A DNA stretch of 64,000 bases from Plectrocnemia conspersa (GCA_009617715.1 VTFK01000003.1:992001-1056000), one strand, 5' to 3'. Positions 1-11,860 are shown, numbered from the stretch's first letter. Notes: generated from the letters alone by a model not told the origin. Program-made: numbers and translations.

Positions 1-780
1 ATATATACGTATATATATAAATTAAACATAAAGAAAATGTGCTCAATCCTGCCATAATGAATGGTCAAATTACTAAAGGCATTAAATACATAATGATCCT
101 GTAATTTTAAACTGAAAGTACGTAACTATTGAAATTGCACCACTCAAAAGTTATGTTTTGTGACTATTATGACATCATGTATTATTTATATATCATCTAT
201 TTTTCAATATATAAGCTCTTTTTAGATATATAAAAAATTTCACTACTTAAAAACAAAACATAGTAGGTTGAAACATTATTTTATGATTAAGCTCTGTATA
301 AAGTAATACTTGGCTTTTCTATAAACCGTTTATTTCAATAATACAAGTAATATTTATTTACAAACATAGCAATTATATGTATATATGTAATATATATGTT
401 ACAAATTTTAAAACATTATTTATAAAAAATATAAAAATATAAAATTTACCGTTACTGGCTATAATTAAAGGAAAAAACTAAAATACCTTTCAAAAAATAA
501 AAATATGGGAGAAAAAACGCAATAATTTAAATGCTAATTTGGGATAATTTAATTAAAGATCTCGAAACATTCTATCGTAGTCACCGATACACGAGATTAG
601 TGGGTTAAGGTGATTTTGCGAAATATGTTAATATTTATAATATTTTTTTATACGAAAATTACAATACTCTTTAATCGTAGGCTAATATACATTTTTTTAA
701 ATTACTATAAAAAGGTGTTATATATATATTTTTCATATATAGCTTTATTTTAAATGACTTGTAGTTATGAATAAAATTAC
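1..780. other. AT-rich noncoding stretch
   Basis: Very AT-rich sequence with poly-A and poly-T tracts and TATA-type runs. I see no open frame of note, no splice-site pair and no recognisable repeat. Confidence 0.6.
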
Positions 781-1345
781 TGCTGTTACTACACATTAAG
801 CCATCAAGCATGAATGATTTCAGTCATGATTCGAGTACTTTTTGTGTTACGCCCATATTTGGAAGTTTTGGAAGGCTCGAAGTCAATCGCTTTCAAGCAC
901 TCCTAGTCTTTATGCGGCTATCTAGATCTGACCGGTAATTTTATATTATATTATTCACGCATTGCTCGATGTTGCGGAAAACGTCCATGGTTAACGAACG
1001 TGCTTAAATTTCCATAACGCGTGTACGCGAGCCCTTAATCATAGTGATTAGGGCTCTAATGGACACCGGAGCATGTATCATAATGATGTTGTTAATATCT
1101 AAAACGGGTACCTTCTTTAGACCCTAACCTAACTGGGGTAGCCGTTAACAGTTTTACGGTCATCCTTTGTGATAAGCGGCCTTGATAAGTTACAAAACTC
1201 GTTACTTCGTTATTTATTAAAAAATCATATATGCAGATAGTAATGGCGATTAACCTTTTAAAGTTAACGGCTGTGATGATGCGTTGAACCTTAGCTTAGT
1301 TGATAATCAAAGTCATCGTTTATGAGTACAGTTAAGAAATTAAAA
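780..1345. promoter_or_regulatory. GC-elevated island with a hairpin
   Basis: Base composition rises above the flanks. At 1029-1056 an inverted repeat (GAGCCCTTAATCA and its near-complement, 12 of 13 pairing) surrounds a 3-base loop. No open frame is convincing. By analogy with the other islands this may be a conserved regulatory element; that is inference from composition only. Confidence 0.25.
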
Positions 1346-2599
1346 TAGCACCATACAAGTACTTTGCTACTTGCTACATTAATAATTATATGTTTTTATA
1401 TAAACGACAAAGTGCATTTTTTTGTAATAAATATTTAATGGTGTAGTGACCACAGATGACTACGATTGATTACGTGTCTTTGTCTCAAAAAATGATCATC
1501 CATGAACAAGGAAACGACACAATAGCGTAAAGGATATTGGACCACACAGTCTTCGTTACAATCCAATAAATAAAACGAGTTTTGTTCTTACAGTAAATAT
1601 TCTACGTCATTGAGAGAATATTTTTTTGTTGCAAAAAATGGATGTAATAAATCACTGGATTCACAAGATTCCCGTTGCAATGCAATACGACCTTGGACAA
1701 TGCCCATCAAGCGAAAGTCGCTTTCTAAAGGCGTATACCTATTTCTCCGATCTAAGAAACGACGACTACAGAAATTGTCTGGGTGATCATTGCATAATTA
1801 CAATCGGTCAACAAACTTTGCAGCCTTGAACTCTTAAGCCTAGACTCCAGTGTGGAGAAGGAAAAAATATGCATATTAAAATATAATGGCCTAATATTTA
1901 TAACTACCATATTTTAAATAAAATAAAAGCGTATAATAATATAATATATTAAATAAAAAACAACGACCACATCAGTTGCTCAAGTATACAAATTTTTTCA
2001 TTTTAAGATTTTTTCAAATTTCATTTGTGATTGTAGAAACGAATATTAGATAAATTATTTGAATATTTATATAGTTGAAAATTGGGTGAAAAATTCGAAT
2101 AATTTAATATTCGAGTGAAAACTTTAGCTAAGAGTTTTTTCCTAGTAGTTTTAGCCCATGGAGAATTGTTCTCCTTACTTAATCGGGCTTTCGCATCGAA
2201 ACACTGCCCGTACGCTTCATAAGATTCCCATGTCATCTGGACGAAGTATCGTTAGACGAAAGAGCATGCTTTATCTCTTTCTTCGTTGCATGTGACACCA
2301 CTCCCACTTTTATTTTTAAGGGAATGGGCTTCAGTTCTGGATTGTTAAATGAATAAATTTGATTAACCAACAATACCACTAACTTCATTTCATAATTTTA
2401 CTACTTATGTATTTGTCTGATTTTTTTTAATTTTGTGCAGAATTTTAAATAAATATAATTATAATAGTCATTAATAAATTTATTCCTACTATTTTTGTTT
2501 CCAAAAGCAATAAAATATTTATATTTATTATAAGAAAAGAGCATTATTATATAATAAAAATAAAATTGTAAATATTTCTTTAGAAGCGCAGGGTAACAT

Positions 2600-2945
2600 C
2601 CCCACGGTGTATGGCTGAGAGGCAAATAGTAGTGGATTCTAATTAGAATGTAACGGTAAACCGTCGAGCTCGATAGGGAATCTTATGATGCTGCCCGCAC
2701 AGATGCTAAGCGCGACTTCCTACCTGGACTGTTAAGAGATACAGTCGCAAAGCCACTGATTGTCTCTGTACTGGAGATAAAGTTAGAAAGTGGATATATT
2801 GGATTAGAGTACAGCAAAATAATGCAGATAATTCTTTTTTTGACAAAGAAAAAATCCCAACGGTTTCCCAACCTACCTACCCAATTTATTGCAATTTCTA
2901 GTCCTTCATTACAGGACTGCTAAAGGCATCCAAAAAATTGTAACT
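2600..2945 (+). pseudogene. Degenerate LTR-retrotransposon gag fragment (probable)
   Basis: The frame from 2681 reads SYDAARTDAKRDFLPGLL followed by a segment of the kind seen in Ty3/gypsy- or BEL-type gag capsid regions (A-x-x-A/E-R-x-F-L-x-G-L). In another frame, from 2890, a 17-residue stretch has the spacing of a CCHC zinc knuckle (C-x2-C-x4-H-x4-C). The first Cys is kept, the second Cys is a TAG stop, and the His and last Cys are replaced. Upstream, near 2600, a short segment (GNIPTVYG) could be more of the same gag. The two parts lie in different frames, so at least one frameshift is present. No LTRs, protease or RT were found nearby. Family assignment rests on motif spacing only. Confidence 0.35.
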
Positions 2946-3204
2946 GATAAATTGTATATATATATATATATATATTATATTAAAATAAAGAAGCAATATA
3001 TACATAACATAATGTTTAGTATTTTGTATACCTTAGTTTGAGGACACTATCAATCTGGTTACATGCAAAGATGTGGTTTGATATAATGCGACATTTCCTG
3101 ACACAAATCTTTGCATCGCCCTAAAAACGCACCCTCGTCAATCCGCCCCGTCGATGATGGTAGGTGATTTTTTAAACGTATTTTTTGTGTCTGTTTATAC
3201 TGAC

Positions 3205-3363
3205 CTCTTCCTTGCTCTTGGGGTCGCAAACCTGTAGCGTCTCGTCCGGGGGCAGCCGCCATGAGCCGCCGCCCCCGCCGGAGCGGTCCGTGCCGGTGGT
3301 GGCGTGCATGCGCCGACCCCAACGCCCGGCGCCCCGCCACCCTCACTACCCAAAGACGACACC
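3205..3363 (-). CDS. First coding exon (5'UTR plus 35 codons) of an unidentified gene
   Basis: Read on the minus strand, a T-rich tract ending in tttcag precedes position 3363. The frame that later codes has stops just after the acceptor, so 3363-3310 would be 5'UTR. An ATG at 3309 opens 35 codons ending exactly in phase 0 at 3205, followed by the donor gtcagt. The peptide starts MHATTGTDRSGGGGGSW and ends in a charged segment, LQVCDPKSKEE. The main support is codon bias: nearly all third positions are G or C in a window that is otherwise strongly AT-rich, and the other two frames lack this. The Gly run suggests a disordered N-terminus. I do not recognise the family. The gene would run leftward out of the window, with its promoter and any noncoding first exons to the right. 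GC-rich promoter-like DNA exists on that side (for example 31.2-31.5 kb), but linkage is not shown. Confidence 0.6.
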
Positions 3364-4189
3364 CTGAAACAAAAAAAAAACATTTTTTATTTAATTCTAA
3401 CAGAGCATATAGTTAATAATTTATATTAGCTAACAGATTATCACATAATACATTAAAAAAAAAAAAATCTAACTTCAACACGTACGTTTACAAAATTTTA
3501 TTTAACATTTACCATCCGTCGACTAATTATTTTTTTAATAAAATTTCAAATTGCTAATTTAATAGTCTTGCTTAGATCTTTAATATCATAGTAATTTACA
3601 TTAGTATTAGTATTTTTACTTCAAAATAAAGAATAATATAAAGCAGTTGGAATTAAAAGTAAAATATATTTGACAATCAAACATCTATGTATAGAATTTT
3701 CTTTTGCGCAATAATTATTCAACCACAAGCAAGATTGACGATTGGCCAAGTTTAATGTGACATGATTAAGGTTCGAATTCCATCATGTGATCTATTAACT
3801 CTCGATTAGCAGTCAATCAGTTTCTTGTAATTGATTCTCTGTTTTCTTCTTATACACATTTCCCTCCATCAATAAATTTTCGATCACACCACTTAAATTA
3901 GTCTTCGGGGAGTGTTTTTCCATAGTATCTAACGAGGTGAAAAAGTGATTATAAGATGTATAAATAAACATATGTTTTGGTATCGTATTAAGATTACAAA
4001 ATACCAATTATAATATTGGCAAATATGTAACACAGTGAGAAAAGATATATTGTAACAAGAAATGTGCCAAATGATCATTTTTACAGAAACTAATTTATAA
4101 ATAGCAATATGAATGTTTCAACCATAAAAATAATTCTAATAATAATTAATAAAATTCGACCAACAATGTAAGATAACGTCTCTTTAAAT

Positions 4190-4690
4190 ACGCATTAAAG
4201 AGGCCATTGTTCGCCATAAAGACATATCGTAATGAAATCAGTTCGAGGAATAGCGGGAAGAGATATTTATTTTACAGACATTCAAAGTTGTATCCGACTC
4301 TGAGTTAACTAAGGGCTTATCCCTTTTAGCGTTTGACCCAAGCGATGCGGACTTTGTGGGGTCTTCATTTATCTTGATTTTCTATCGGTATTCAAGAGAG
4401 CCGGCCAGTTGACAACAATATATTACAAGGAGTAATGATTAAGATGGTGTTCTCTAACTATTAATGGTGATATATAACGCGAAACTTTGCCCACCGCCGC
4501 CATTCGTTCCGATAAAAGCGAATGCGGCAAAGATTTGGCGAAAGGGAAAGAAACACACACATATTAACAAGTATATCCGTATATCAAATTGGAGATGTGT
4601 ATGTGTGTCTATTATAAACGCGAACAGCAAGAGTTTCATTTCCTGTGAGAAACTGGGTCCAATGCATTGGAAAACTTTATTATTATCATC
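4190..4690. promoter_or_regulatory. GC-elevated island, candidate regulatory element
   Basis: A GC-richer block with TTATC/GATA-type sites (CTTATCC near 4316, TTATCTTGAT near 4369) and a CCACCGCCGCC stretch near 4490. Short frames are open on both strands, as expected where AT-rich stop codons are rare. No splice pair is convincing. Confidence 0.25.
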
Positions 4691-5144
4691 GTTTCAATTA
4701 TGAGAATGCCTTTATTTAAGTTGGATCATCAGATTAAGTATTTACATATGTATAACATTTATAATTATTATCGTGTACAATTGCCAAAAAATGTATAAAC
4801 TATTTTTATTATCCCAAAAATATTACGCAGAATATTCTAACAGTAAAAACATTTCTTTACGAACACAATTCATGCTTTTATTATCATATTAAACTGCTAG
4901 ATGAATCCAAATAAAATTGAGCAAAACCAAATATTATTAAGTGATTGATAACACAGACAATAAAATCTAAAATTAATAAAAGCTAAAAACTACTAATTTT
5001 ATATAAATTCGCTCATAAATATACATGTAATTAGTAAAAATTAAATTATTAATTCTATTAAAAAAATATATATTTTTTTTACAGAATTTATAAAAAGACG
5101 AGTTGTGTAGAGTTTCCAAATATTCGTTATTTTTAACTTTTTGT

Positions 5145-5700
5145 ATATTGAATAGTAAACGATAAAATATTTTAATATATTCGTAAAGGTATGAATATAC
5201 GAAAAATACAGTCTGAATAATGAATATAGGTTCATATATATTTTACATATTTATTTGCTTACAATAAAACGTACCTAGATATTTAATTTCACTTTAAAAA
5301 ATAATAGAGCATTTAAGGTTTTAATTATTTTGGCTGCCGAAAAGACTCATTAGGACTTAATTGTTAGCAATAGGGTTTGCAGCAACTCAACCGCAGTATA
5401 CTTTAAAATATTATTACAATAAATAACATTTCATAGACTATAAATAAAACATTATTTTTTTATTGAAAAACAGATTAAAATTTAGATATTAGTCTTTGAG
5501 AAATTCTGCATAGAAATTGAGTAATTCCTAAAAAAATTGCAATTAAAAAATATTTTACATGTTCATACTGTTTGCTGGCTAATAGTTGTTATCTATTTGC
5601 CGATTATAAACAACATGAAGATAAGAATAAAAAAAATAAAAAATTCAATTTGTCTGTAGATGACTACCTGCGTTATTAAATATACAGAGACCTAATAAAT
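5145..5700 (+). repeat. Dispersed repeat R4, copy 1
   Basis: Aligns by eye with 9435-9940 in the same orientation over several blocks: ATAAAATATTTTAA-ATATTCGTAAA near 5162, a TTGTTAGCAATAGG-TTGCAGCAACTC block near 5360, AGATATTAGTCTTTGAGAAA near 5485, and GACTACCTGCGTT near 5660. Divergence is substantial, with indels. No coding potential or terminal repeats are visible. Confidence 0.5.
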
Positions 5701-6011
5701 AATACATAACATCTTTTTGAGTTGCATGGTTTTAAAAATAAAAAAAAATATTTCCTTGCACATATAAATGAATGCTTTACGTATAGTTAGACTAATATTG
5801 TATTAAAAAACAGTCAATATATTTATTAAACATATTATAAAAGCTATTTGCTTAAAATTAAATACACATGTTTGAAGTTATAAATTATTTAAATACATTT
5901 ACATATTACAAAACTCATTAAATTGTACAGTATTGCAGAAAAATATTGCATTTTTTCCCCTCAAATTAACACTTTTATATAACCTATTACAAACTGCTAT
6001 GTCAAATTTAC

Positions 6012-6172
6012 CGTCACTAATAGATAAGCACACACGCACAGATATGTCCAACGGACACCAAGACAGATCTGTTCGAGCTTCGGCGCACACGCAAACTGTC
6101 TGAACTCGGACATCAGCTTTACGTGTCTTTAGGTAATTCTGAATTTCTACTAAACAAGCATGCCTTACAGTA
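6012..6172 (-). CDS. Candidate internal exon, unidentified
   Basis: On the minus strand a good acceptor (attatttttctag) precedes 6172 and a donor (GACG then gtaaat) follows 6012. Between them one frame is fully open for 53 codons and the other two are stopped early. The product contains VRHACLVEIQNYLKTRK and is moderately Cys-rich. The acceptor splits a codon after its second base and the donor splits one after its first. That phase is not compatible with direct joining to the 13029-13173 candidate. No family recognised. Chance cannot be excluded, because the longer 101-codon frame continues through the donor. Confidence 0.22.
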
Positions 6173-6289
6173 CTAGAAAAATAATTAATGGCGATTGGCG
6201 GCAAAACAATAATAAATTATACAGTTCACAATTACGCATTTTTAACACACGAATTTAGTTTACAATATATGATGTCTCACTGTCTTTAA

Positions 6290-6585
6290 TAAAGTGAGCG
6301 AAGTACTACTAATGACGCAAGTAGGGGCAAAGGGCCAAGGCTGTGACTGAAGCAACATATACATCCCTCGAAGATTAGGGAGTGGTTTTGTAATAAGGAT
6401 GGTATACAATTCACGCAGTGAAAAGCAATGCAGGCCAGCCAACATGAGCACGTCTCATGCCAGGCGTAAGTCCAAGGCGTTACAATGGGCAAATCTGTGC
6501 AAACAGAGTAAGTCAATCAGACATAATGAATACCAACAAGCAAGTTTTAACCACTAGACTGAAAGTCTGGGAATCGATCTATATT
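6290..6585 (-). repeat. Dispersed repeat R2, copy 1
   Basis: Shares an ordered set of blocks with 42335-42465: GCGTTACAATGG, AAGTCA-x-CAGA-A-ATTGAATACC and AGTCTGGGAATC. Read on the minus strand, the right end includes a tRNA-like AGTCTAGTGGTTAAAACTTG, which resembles a pol III A box, so this may be a SINE. The part left of 6450 has no counterpart at the second copy. Confidence 0.5.
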
Positions 6586-6673
6586 ATTAATTATAAATTA
6601 TTATGTGCTATACAATTTATAACGCTATTCCGTTTCTTTAATAGTGCATATTTTATAAATAAAAAAATATATT

Positions 6674-6742
6674 AATGCCGCTGCCGGGGCTCGAGCCCGC
6701 AACCTCAGAGTTCAAACTAATCACCATTCCGTCTTTAGTACA
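6674..6742 (-). repeat. tRNA-derived SINE-like head
   Basis: On the minus strand, AATGGTGATTAGTTTGAAC resembles a pol III A box. It is followed about 15 bases later by GGTTGCGGGCTCGAGCCCC, a B box and T-arm-like segment. It does not fold into a full canonical tRNA by eye, and an AT-rich tail follows below 6674, as in SINEs. Confidence 0.4.
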
Positions 6743-6839
6743 GTAAATTCTTCTTACACAATCGTAATTTAAAAGAGAGGTCAAATAAACTCGCGTCGAG
6801 CAACAACAATGATAAACTATCTAGTTCAATGTCCAAGAA

Positions 6840-7290
6840 CTCGATATAGAATGCGACATTTGGCATTGTGCTAAAAGACCGAGAGTTAGTCACCGGGATA
6901 AATCCGCGATCTTGACTCTGACCCTTTGCCATAATTGAGTTGCACGTTGTTTTGCATAACGATGGGAATAACAGGAATATTTCGACTTCCCAGGACTAAT
7001 TGCGCAATGAACAAAGGGCCGAGTTCGTGTATTACAAGAGGGGCGACATCTGGCTGACCCGTTGGGTTTTTGTGGCGATAAATTTTGCACATGCGAGACA
7101 AAAGTGGCATACATTAGCCGGAACTGCAAAGCAAAGGCCAAGTCGCATCGGAATGTCGCTTCCTATTTGTATGTACCGGCGGGGATGAGTTGCGATGCAA
7201 ATAAAGCAGTAGCTGCATATGGTAATGCAGTTTCGCAACATTGTCGTCGAGAAAATTCAATTGGTTACGGCCACTTAACTTAATTTGGAT
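6840..7290. promoter_or_regulatory. GC-elevated island with octamer and SOX-type sites
   Basis: Contains a perfect octamer ATGCAAAT at 7195-7202 and GAACAAAG at 7009-7016 (SOX-type), with TAATTGCGCAAT between 6998 and 7009. Several overlapping frames of 60-83 codons are open on both strands at once, which points to stop depletion rather than coding. A POU/SOX-type enhancer is an inference from motifs. Confidence 0.3.
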
Positions 7291-7680
7291 GGATTGGAAA
7301 GCATTTGGAGCGACTCACTGATTGAATTGAGATTGATGTTAAACGATAAATTTTCCTCACAAACCAGAATACATACATATGTATATATACTATATAGATG
7401 ATTTGGCTATACATTGAAAATCTTTTTAAAATTGCCTTCTGATTTGTACCTATAAATAAATGACCTGTAATTCAGAAATGAATGTCATTTTTCTAATGGA
7501 AAAAATTATTATGATGGTAAATTATATTTAAAGGATACAAAATATAATTTTCTTTAAAAGCATAAAATGTTCAAGACTTTGATTTAAAATATTCCGATAG
7601 TCTCCTTTTTACAGATTTTGCTATTTAATTTGTTTCCGACTATGAAGCGTTGCATCGATTATACATTTTTCCGCATTTAA

Positions 7681-7720
7681 TTAAACGGAGTGTCCCGATT
7701 AAGCGGAGTCGACTGTACTT
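7681..7720. mobile_element. pogo/Tigger-like terminal inverted repeat, solo end
   Basis: On the minus strand the end reads TACAGTCGACTCCGCTTA then ATCGGGACACTCCG. It starts at a TA dinucleotide, in the style of pogo/Tigger-like ends (CAGT..ACTCCGCTTA). No matching second end was found within 500 bases to the left, so this is a truncated or decayed copy. Confidence 0.4.
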
Positions 7721-7859
7721 ATAACAAATAATTTTATAATGCAATTACTCGCATATTCAAAGTAAAATGAAATAATACCTTATATGCTAAAAGTAGTGTT
7801 TCCATATTTAAAATATTATTAATAATATTTTTTTTGCTTAGAAATATATTATATATTAT

Positions 7860-7950
7860 TTAAAAATGTATAAGATAAATATGCTTATTTTGTCTATTTT
7901 TTAAAGCAGACACTCGATTTTTTAAAAGGTTTGCTACCCCTGCTCTAGCG
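7860..7950. mobile_element. hAT-like terminal end with possible target duplication
   Basis: The end at 7942 reads, on the minus strand, CAGGGGTAGCAAACCTTTT, typical of hAT terminal repeats. The next eight bases, CTCTAGCG (7943-7950), fit a hAT-type 8-bp target duplication. The partner end and second duplication copy were not found upstream. Confidence 0.4.
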
Positions 7951-8300
7951 TAAAGCCCGACAGAGAGCCCGCATCCGAGCGGAAACGTAACGTTCCGTAG
8001 TCGACATCTGCAGAGCCGTCATTATCGAAAAAGGCCACCTCACTCTACTCTTGAAATATTTTTATAAAAAAAAAAATCCACCGACACCTTGGTTTTCTAT
8101 CAGCAAGCTGAAAAAATGCCAAATTAAAAAATGCTGAATATAGGCGGCGGAAATCTCGTTTGACGAATTCGAATGTTGGCGGTTAATTGGGTTTCGCTCG
8201 CCGCCGATCCGGCCCTGGACGATTTTCACGAGCCGCTTACCGAAAACAGTTATTACGAAATGTAATTGAATACGAGCGCGCGTGGTTATGGTTTAATTCG
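7951..8300. promoter_or_regulatory. GC-elevated island, candidate regulatory element
   Basis: Two GC-richer blocks (7951-8060 and 8150-8290) separated by an AT-rich gap. The second carries GGCGGTTAATTGGG and GCCGCCGATCCGG. No open frame with splice signals was seen. Confidence 0.3.
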
Positions 8301-9434
8301 ACAAAACTCCGGTTTTTAGCAAAAGCATAAAGCATGTGACACGTAACGTTTTTTTATGCTTTCAGCGAGATTCAGAGCTGAGTAAAAATTTTGATTGCTA
8401 TCATGCCATACTGTTACGATAACTGCATTTGCTACTTGCGATAAAAATTTAATAAAGAAAATTCCATGGATTGTTTTTTTTGTTGAAACTTTTTTCATTC
8501 AGGGCGAAGATTGTAACGGCAAATTAATTTTCAAGCATGACCTACTTAGTTATAATATAACTGAACATTCTCTAATCAATCTGGAATATTGTGAACATGC
8601 TTCTGTAAAAAATACTTTAATTAAAGATTTCCTTCCCGAGAGTAATTATTTTTTTAATCCATTTCAGATATTTTTTAATCAACTGTCTTTAAACTTATGG
8701 TTGTTTATAATCAATAGTTAAATTTATATTGTCGATAACCAAATTTTTAAATACACAAATATATTTTTTTTACTAAAACTAACGATTTTGATAAAAGCTG
8801 ACGGTTAATTGTTAAGATAAGCAATTAAAAACATTACAGACAAACATAAAAAAGCTTCAAGAAATGTAACCAAAGATTATGGATTTATCATAAATTATTT
8901 ATAAATTAATTTTTCAGGCTACTTTATATAATATTTAAGATCAATAAAAATGAACACGCTCATTTTTTTTAATATTATTGATTTTTTAATACAGTATCTT
9001 AGAAGCATGTTTATTTATATGAACTACAAATTATTGCTATTTAAAAAAAATTGATAACAAAAAACTAATTATCGCATGATTTTAAAACCACTACAGTTCA
9101 TGTATGTATAAATATATAAACGTTATTACAGTCAGTACGAAAGCTATACATTTCATCATTATTATATTAGCTTTAAAGGCATACGATACGGATATATGTT
9201 CATTATCATTACTCTGAGGGACTGATAAATATAAAAAAATATAGTAATGATTTTAATTTATATAAATTTGTTCAAAATATAAACAGGAGTATATGTATCT
9301 AACATATATCTGCATCGTGTGCTTTATAGATAATAGTACCCAAACTTTCCATCTCTTTCTCAGTTACGAATAATGATGAAATAAATAGCTTCCGAACTGA
9401 CTGTATTAACGCAAATATGGTAATTCAACTATTC

Positions 9435-9940
9435 AAATATCGAATAGAAAACAATAAAATATTTTAACATATTCGTAAATTTACAAGGAAATAAACATAT
9501 AGTTTGAATAATGAATCTAAATATTTCATTTTAATTTAAAAAAATGCTAAGAGCATTTTAAATGGAAAAATTTTAAGCTATAAATATAAAAAAAAAAAAA
9601 TTTGAATTATTACTACTGCCTAAAATACTCATTGAGTTGCTATTGTTGCGGGCTATATTGTCAGCAATAGGTTGCAGCAACTCGATATGTTAAAAAAAAT
9701 AAACTTTAATAAAATTTATTTAAAAACAGAAAATTAGTCGTTAAGAAAGCTGCAAAACATAACTCGGAATTTTTTAATATTAACGAATGCTTTTTTGTTC
9801 GCTTTTAACTTGGCCATGACTATCATAAATATCTTTAAAATAAAATATAAAACGCACAACAACAGAAAGCGCAAATTTTGTTATAGATTCTACGCGGAAG
9901 ATTAAGGATACAAGTTAACTACCTGCGTTGTTGAACCACC
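9435..9940 (+). repeat. Dispersed repeat R4, copy 2
   Basis: Counterpart of 5145-5700: shared AATAAAATATTTTAA-ATATTCGTAAA, GTCAGCAATAGGTTGCAGC, AATTAGTCGTTAAGAAA and AACTACCTGCGTTGTTGAA. The order and orientation are the same, so the pair is either an old segmental duplication or two copies of a mobile repeat. Confidence 0.5.
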
Positions 9941-10289
9941 TGTTTCTAGAGTAAGTGCAATTACTATTTCTAATAATTCAAAACATAAGCAAATACTTTT
10001 ATACGAAAAGTTGGAATATTATTTTATTAAAACAATTGAATATTAAAAATTAATTTATAAAATATTAATTTTATTTTCATCTATCACATAACTTTTAAAA
10101 ACAGAAATAATCAATAGCTTTTAGATACCTTCCATTTAATTTAAAAACTTTAGTAGTCCGTTGATGTATAGTTTATTTTTCCATTAGCTTTTTGATAGTA
10201 ATTACATATATTATTATTTAACTTATCATTTTTTTAGTCCCTAAGCTCGTATTACAATCGCATATAAATCACAACGCAACAGAAAAAAA

Positions 10290-10620
10290 AAAAGATCTTA
10301 TCGCTTCCGCGTCTAGATTACGCCGTGCCCAAAAAATATGCCGAACAAGGTGACACGGCTATGGGGAATAGGTCGCGTGTGCATACAGGTGTGAAAGGTC
10401 ACCCGTGACGTCACGGGGCGGACTACAGGGAGATTTTCGTGAAGATATTCAAATTTAGCGGTCATTAAGCCGCAGTAAGGAATAACGGTAACGGCGAATC
10501 CGTTTGCGTACTGCAAAAAAATAAGGAAATATGCTAATGGTCCGGAATTAGTCCGGAGGTGTAAGTGCCTTCTGACTTAATTTGATGGGCTGTGCGGAAT
10601 TCGAATGTCTGTCTGTTTTT
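10290..10620. promoter_or_regulatory. Island with clustered T-box, nuclear-receptor and CRE sites
   Basis: Within 27 bases lie AGGTGTGA (10387-10394, T-box half site), AAAGGTCA (10394-10401, nuclear-receptor half site) and TGACGTCA (10406-10413, perfect CRE inside the 14-bp palindrome CCGTGACGTCACGG). A minus-strand 67-codon frame overlaps but shows no codon bias. Cluster density makes an enhancer plausible; no conservation data are available. Confidence 0.4.
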
Positions 10621-11339
10621 TGCTTTTTGTACTTCGTTGCGTCACTGATAAGCAACATTCGCCGGAAATAAGAGGTGGAATAAAACAATGAAACAACGAA
10701 AGGTTGATTCGAAAGGGCGGGCGCTGGGGGTCGTTAATTTTTGTGGTTTTATTTTAGGCGTGACGGAAAATTGTGGCTTTAAATTAGGTTAAATTATAAA
10801 ATGATTTTTAATATGTGTTAATAAAAAATATCAAAATTAAGGTCGAACATAATTTAACAGTATTGCTATGATTTTAACGATGGTACAGTTATTGCATCAT
10901 CAAAAAAATATAATCATCAAAGATGTTGAACTATAATAAAATAAACGAAAATAATACTATTATACAAAAACACAAAGTCACAATTAAAACGACTTTAATG
11001 TATATGTTTAGTTTTAGATAAATTAATTAGTCATTATTATTTTAATTATTACCAAACTGTAGCAAATATGAAACAAATCAGTTTTACAAGCTATTATTTT
11101 AATTTAGGCACCGTGAGAACATGACGACCGGTGCAGACCGTACGTGACAATAAACAGATTAAACTAAAATATTCACAGTACATATTAAAGACTTTCTGCG
11201 AGTATTATTATCATTTTAAGGTTATTCCTAAGAACATTTCAAACAAATAAAAATAAATAGCAGCTCGTCTTGAAAGCCAGGCCCTAACAGTGAAAAACGT
11301 GAGCCTTGGACAGTACCAAAAAACCAGACTTTTGTGTGA

Positions 11340-11860
11340 AAAGGATGCGCAACGGTGAATGCGTTCTACTTTGCGTGAAAATATTTAAATTTACAATTAA
11401 TTAAAAAGTAGCCGGCTGAAAGTTTCACTTTAAAAATGTGAACATATTTTGTAGGTGGACCCAAGAAGTGATGCAATTGTCCACCAACATCTTCGTCTGC
11501 AATTCGTCAGAGCTGTTTCGAATCAGCAATATAAAATATGCGACACTTTGTCTGCAACTGAGAGAGAGAAAGATAGGCAGACGGAAGAAGACGCTTTAAG
11601 GATTTAACCCAAGAAAAACACCAAGAGACAGATCAGTGGATCGTTCACAATCAACACAGCAGATCACAAACAATGATATTATAGCTTTAAAGTTTGACTT
11701 TCAAGAACAGCTCTCGTGACTCCATTACCTGCTAAGTTTTCATATACATATTTATGGTATCTAATATATTCTCAATTAAATAATTTGTTACTAGCTTTTT
11801 CAGCTGCTATTTTTGCTGTAAAATCACACCCCTTTAGCCTTAAAAACATAAAATATAATA
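11340..11860 (+). repeat. Dispersed repeat R3, copy 1
   Basis: Shares an ordered set of blocks with 59497-59800: AAGGATGC near 11341, TTTGCGTGAAAATATTT near 11371, GTGATGCAATTG near 11469, GTCAGAGC-GTTTCGAATC near 11505, GACAC-TTGTC, and TCACACCCCTTTAGCCTTAAAA-type sequence near 11824. Copy 1 is longer because of internal insertions. No terminal repeats or coding frame recognised. Confidence 0.5.

Noticed and set aside
1626..1829. 67-codon frame containing MDVINHWIHKIPVAMQYDLG
   Set aside because: Composition is fairly protein-like, but there is no splice pair and no bias; it is most likely chance in a slightly GC-richer patch.
2021..2236. Minus-strand 71-codon frame with a possible cag acceptor at its start
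   Set aside because: It could in principle be the exon after 3205-3363, and the phase would allow it, but the possible donor gtaagg gives only a tiny exon and the peptide does not look conserved.
3059..3346. Two other minus-strand frames across the 3205-3363 exon
   Set aside because: They lack the third-position GC bias of the MHATT frame, and one continues into the intron.
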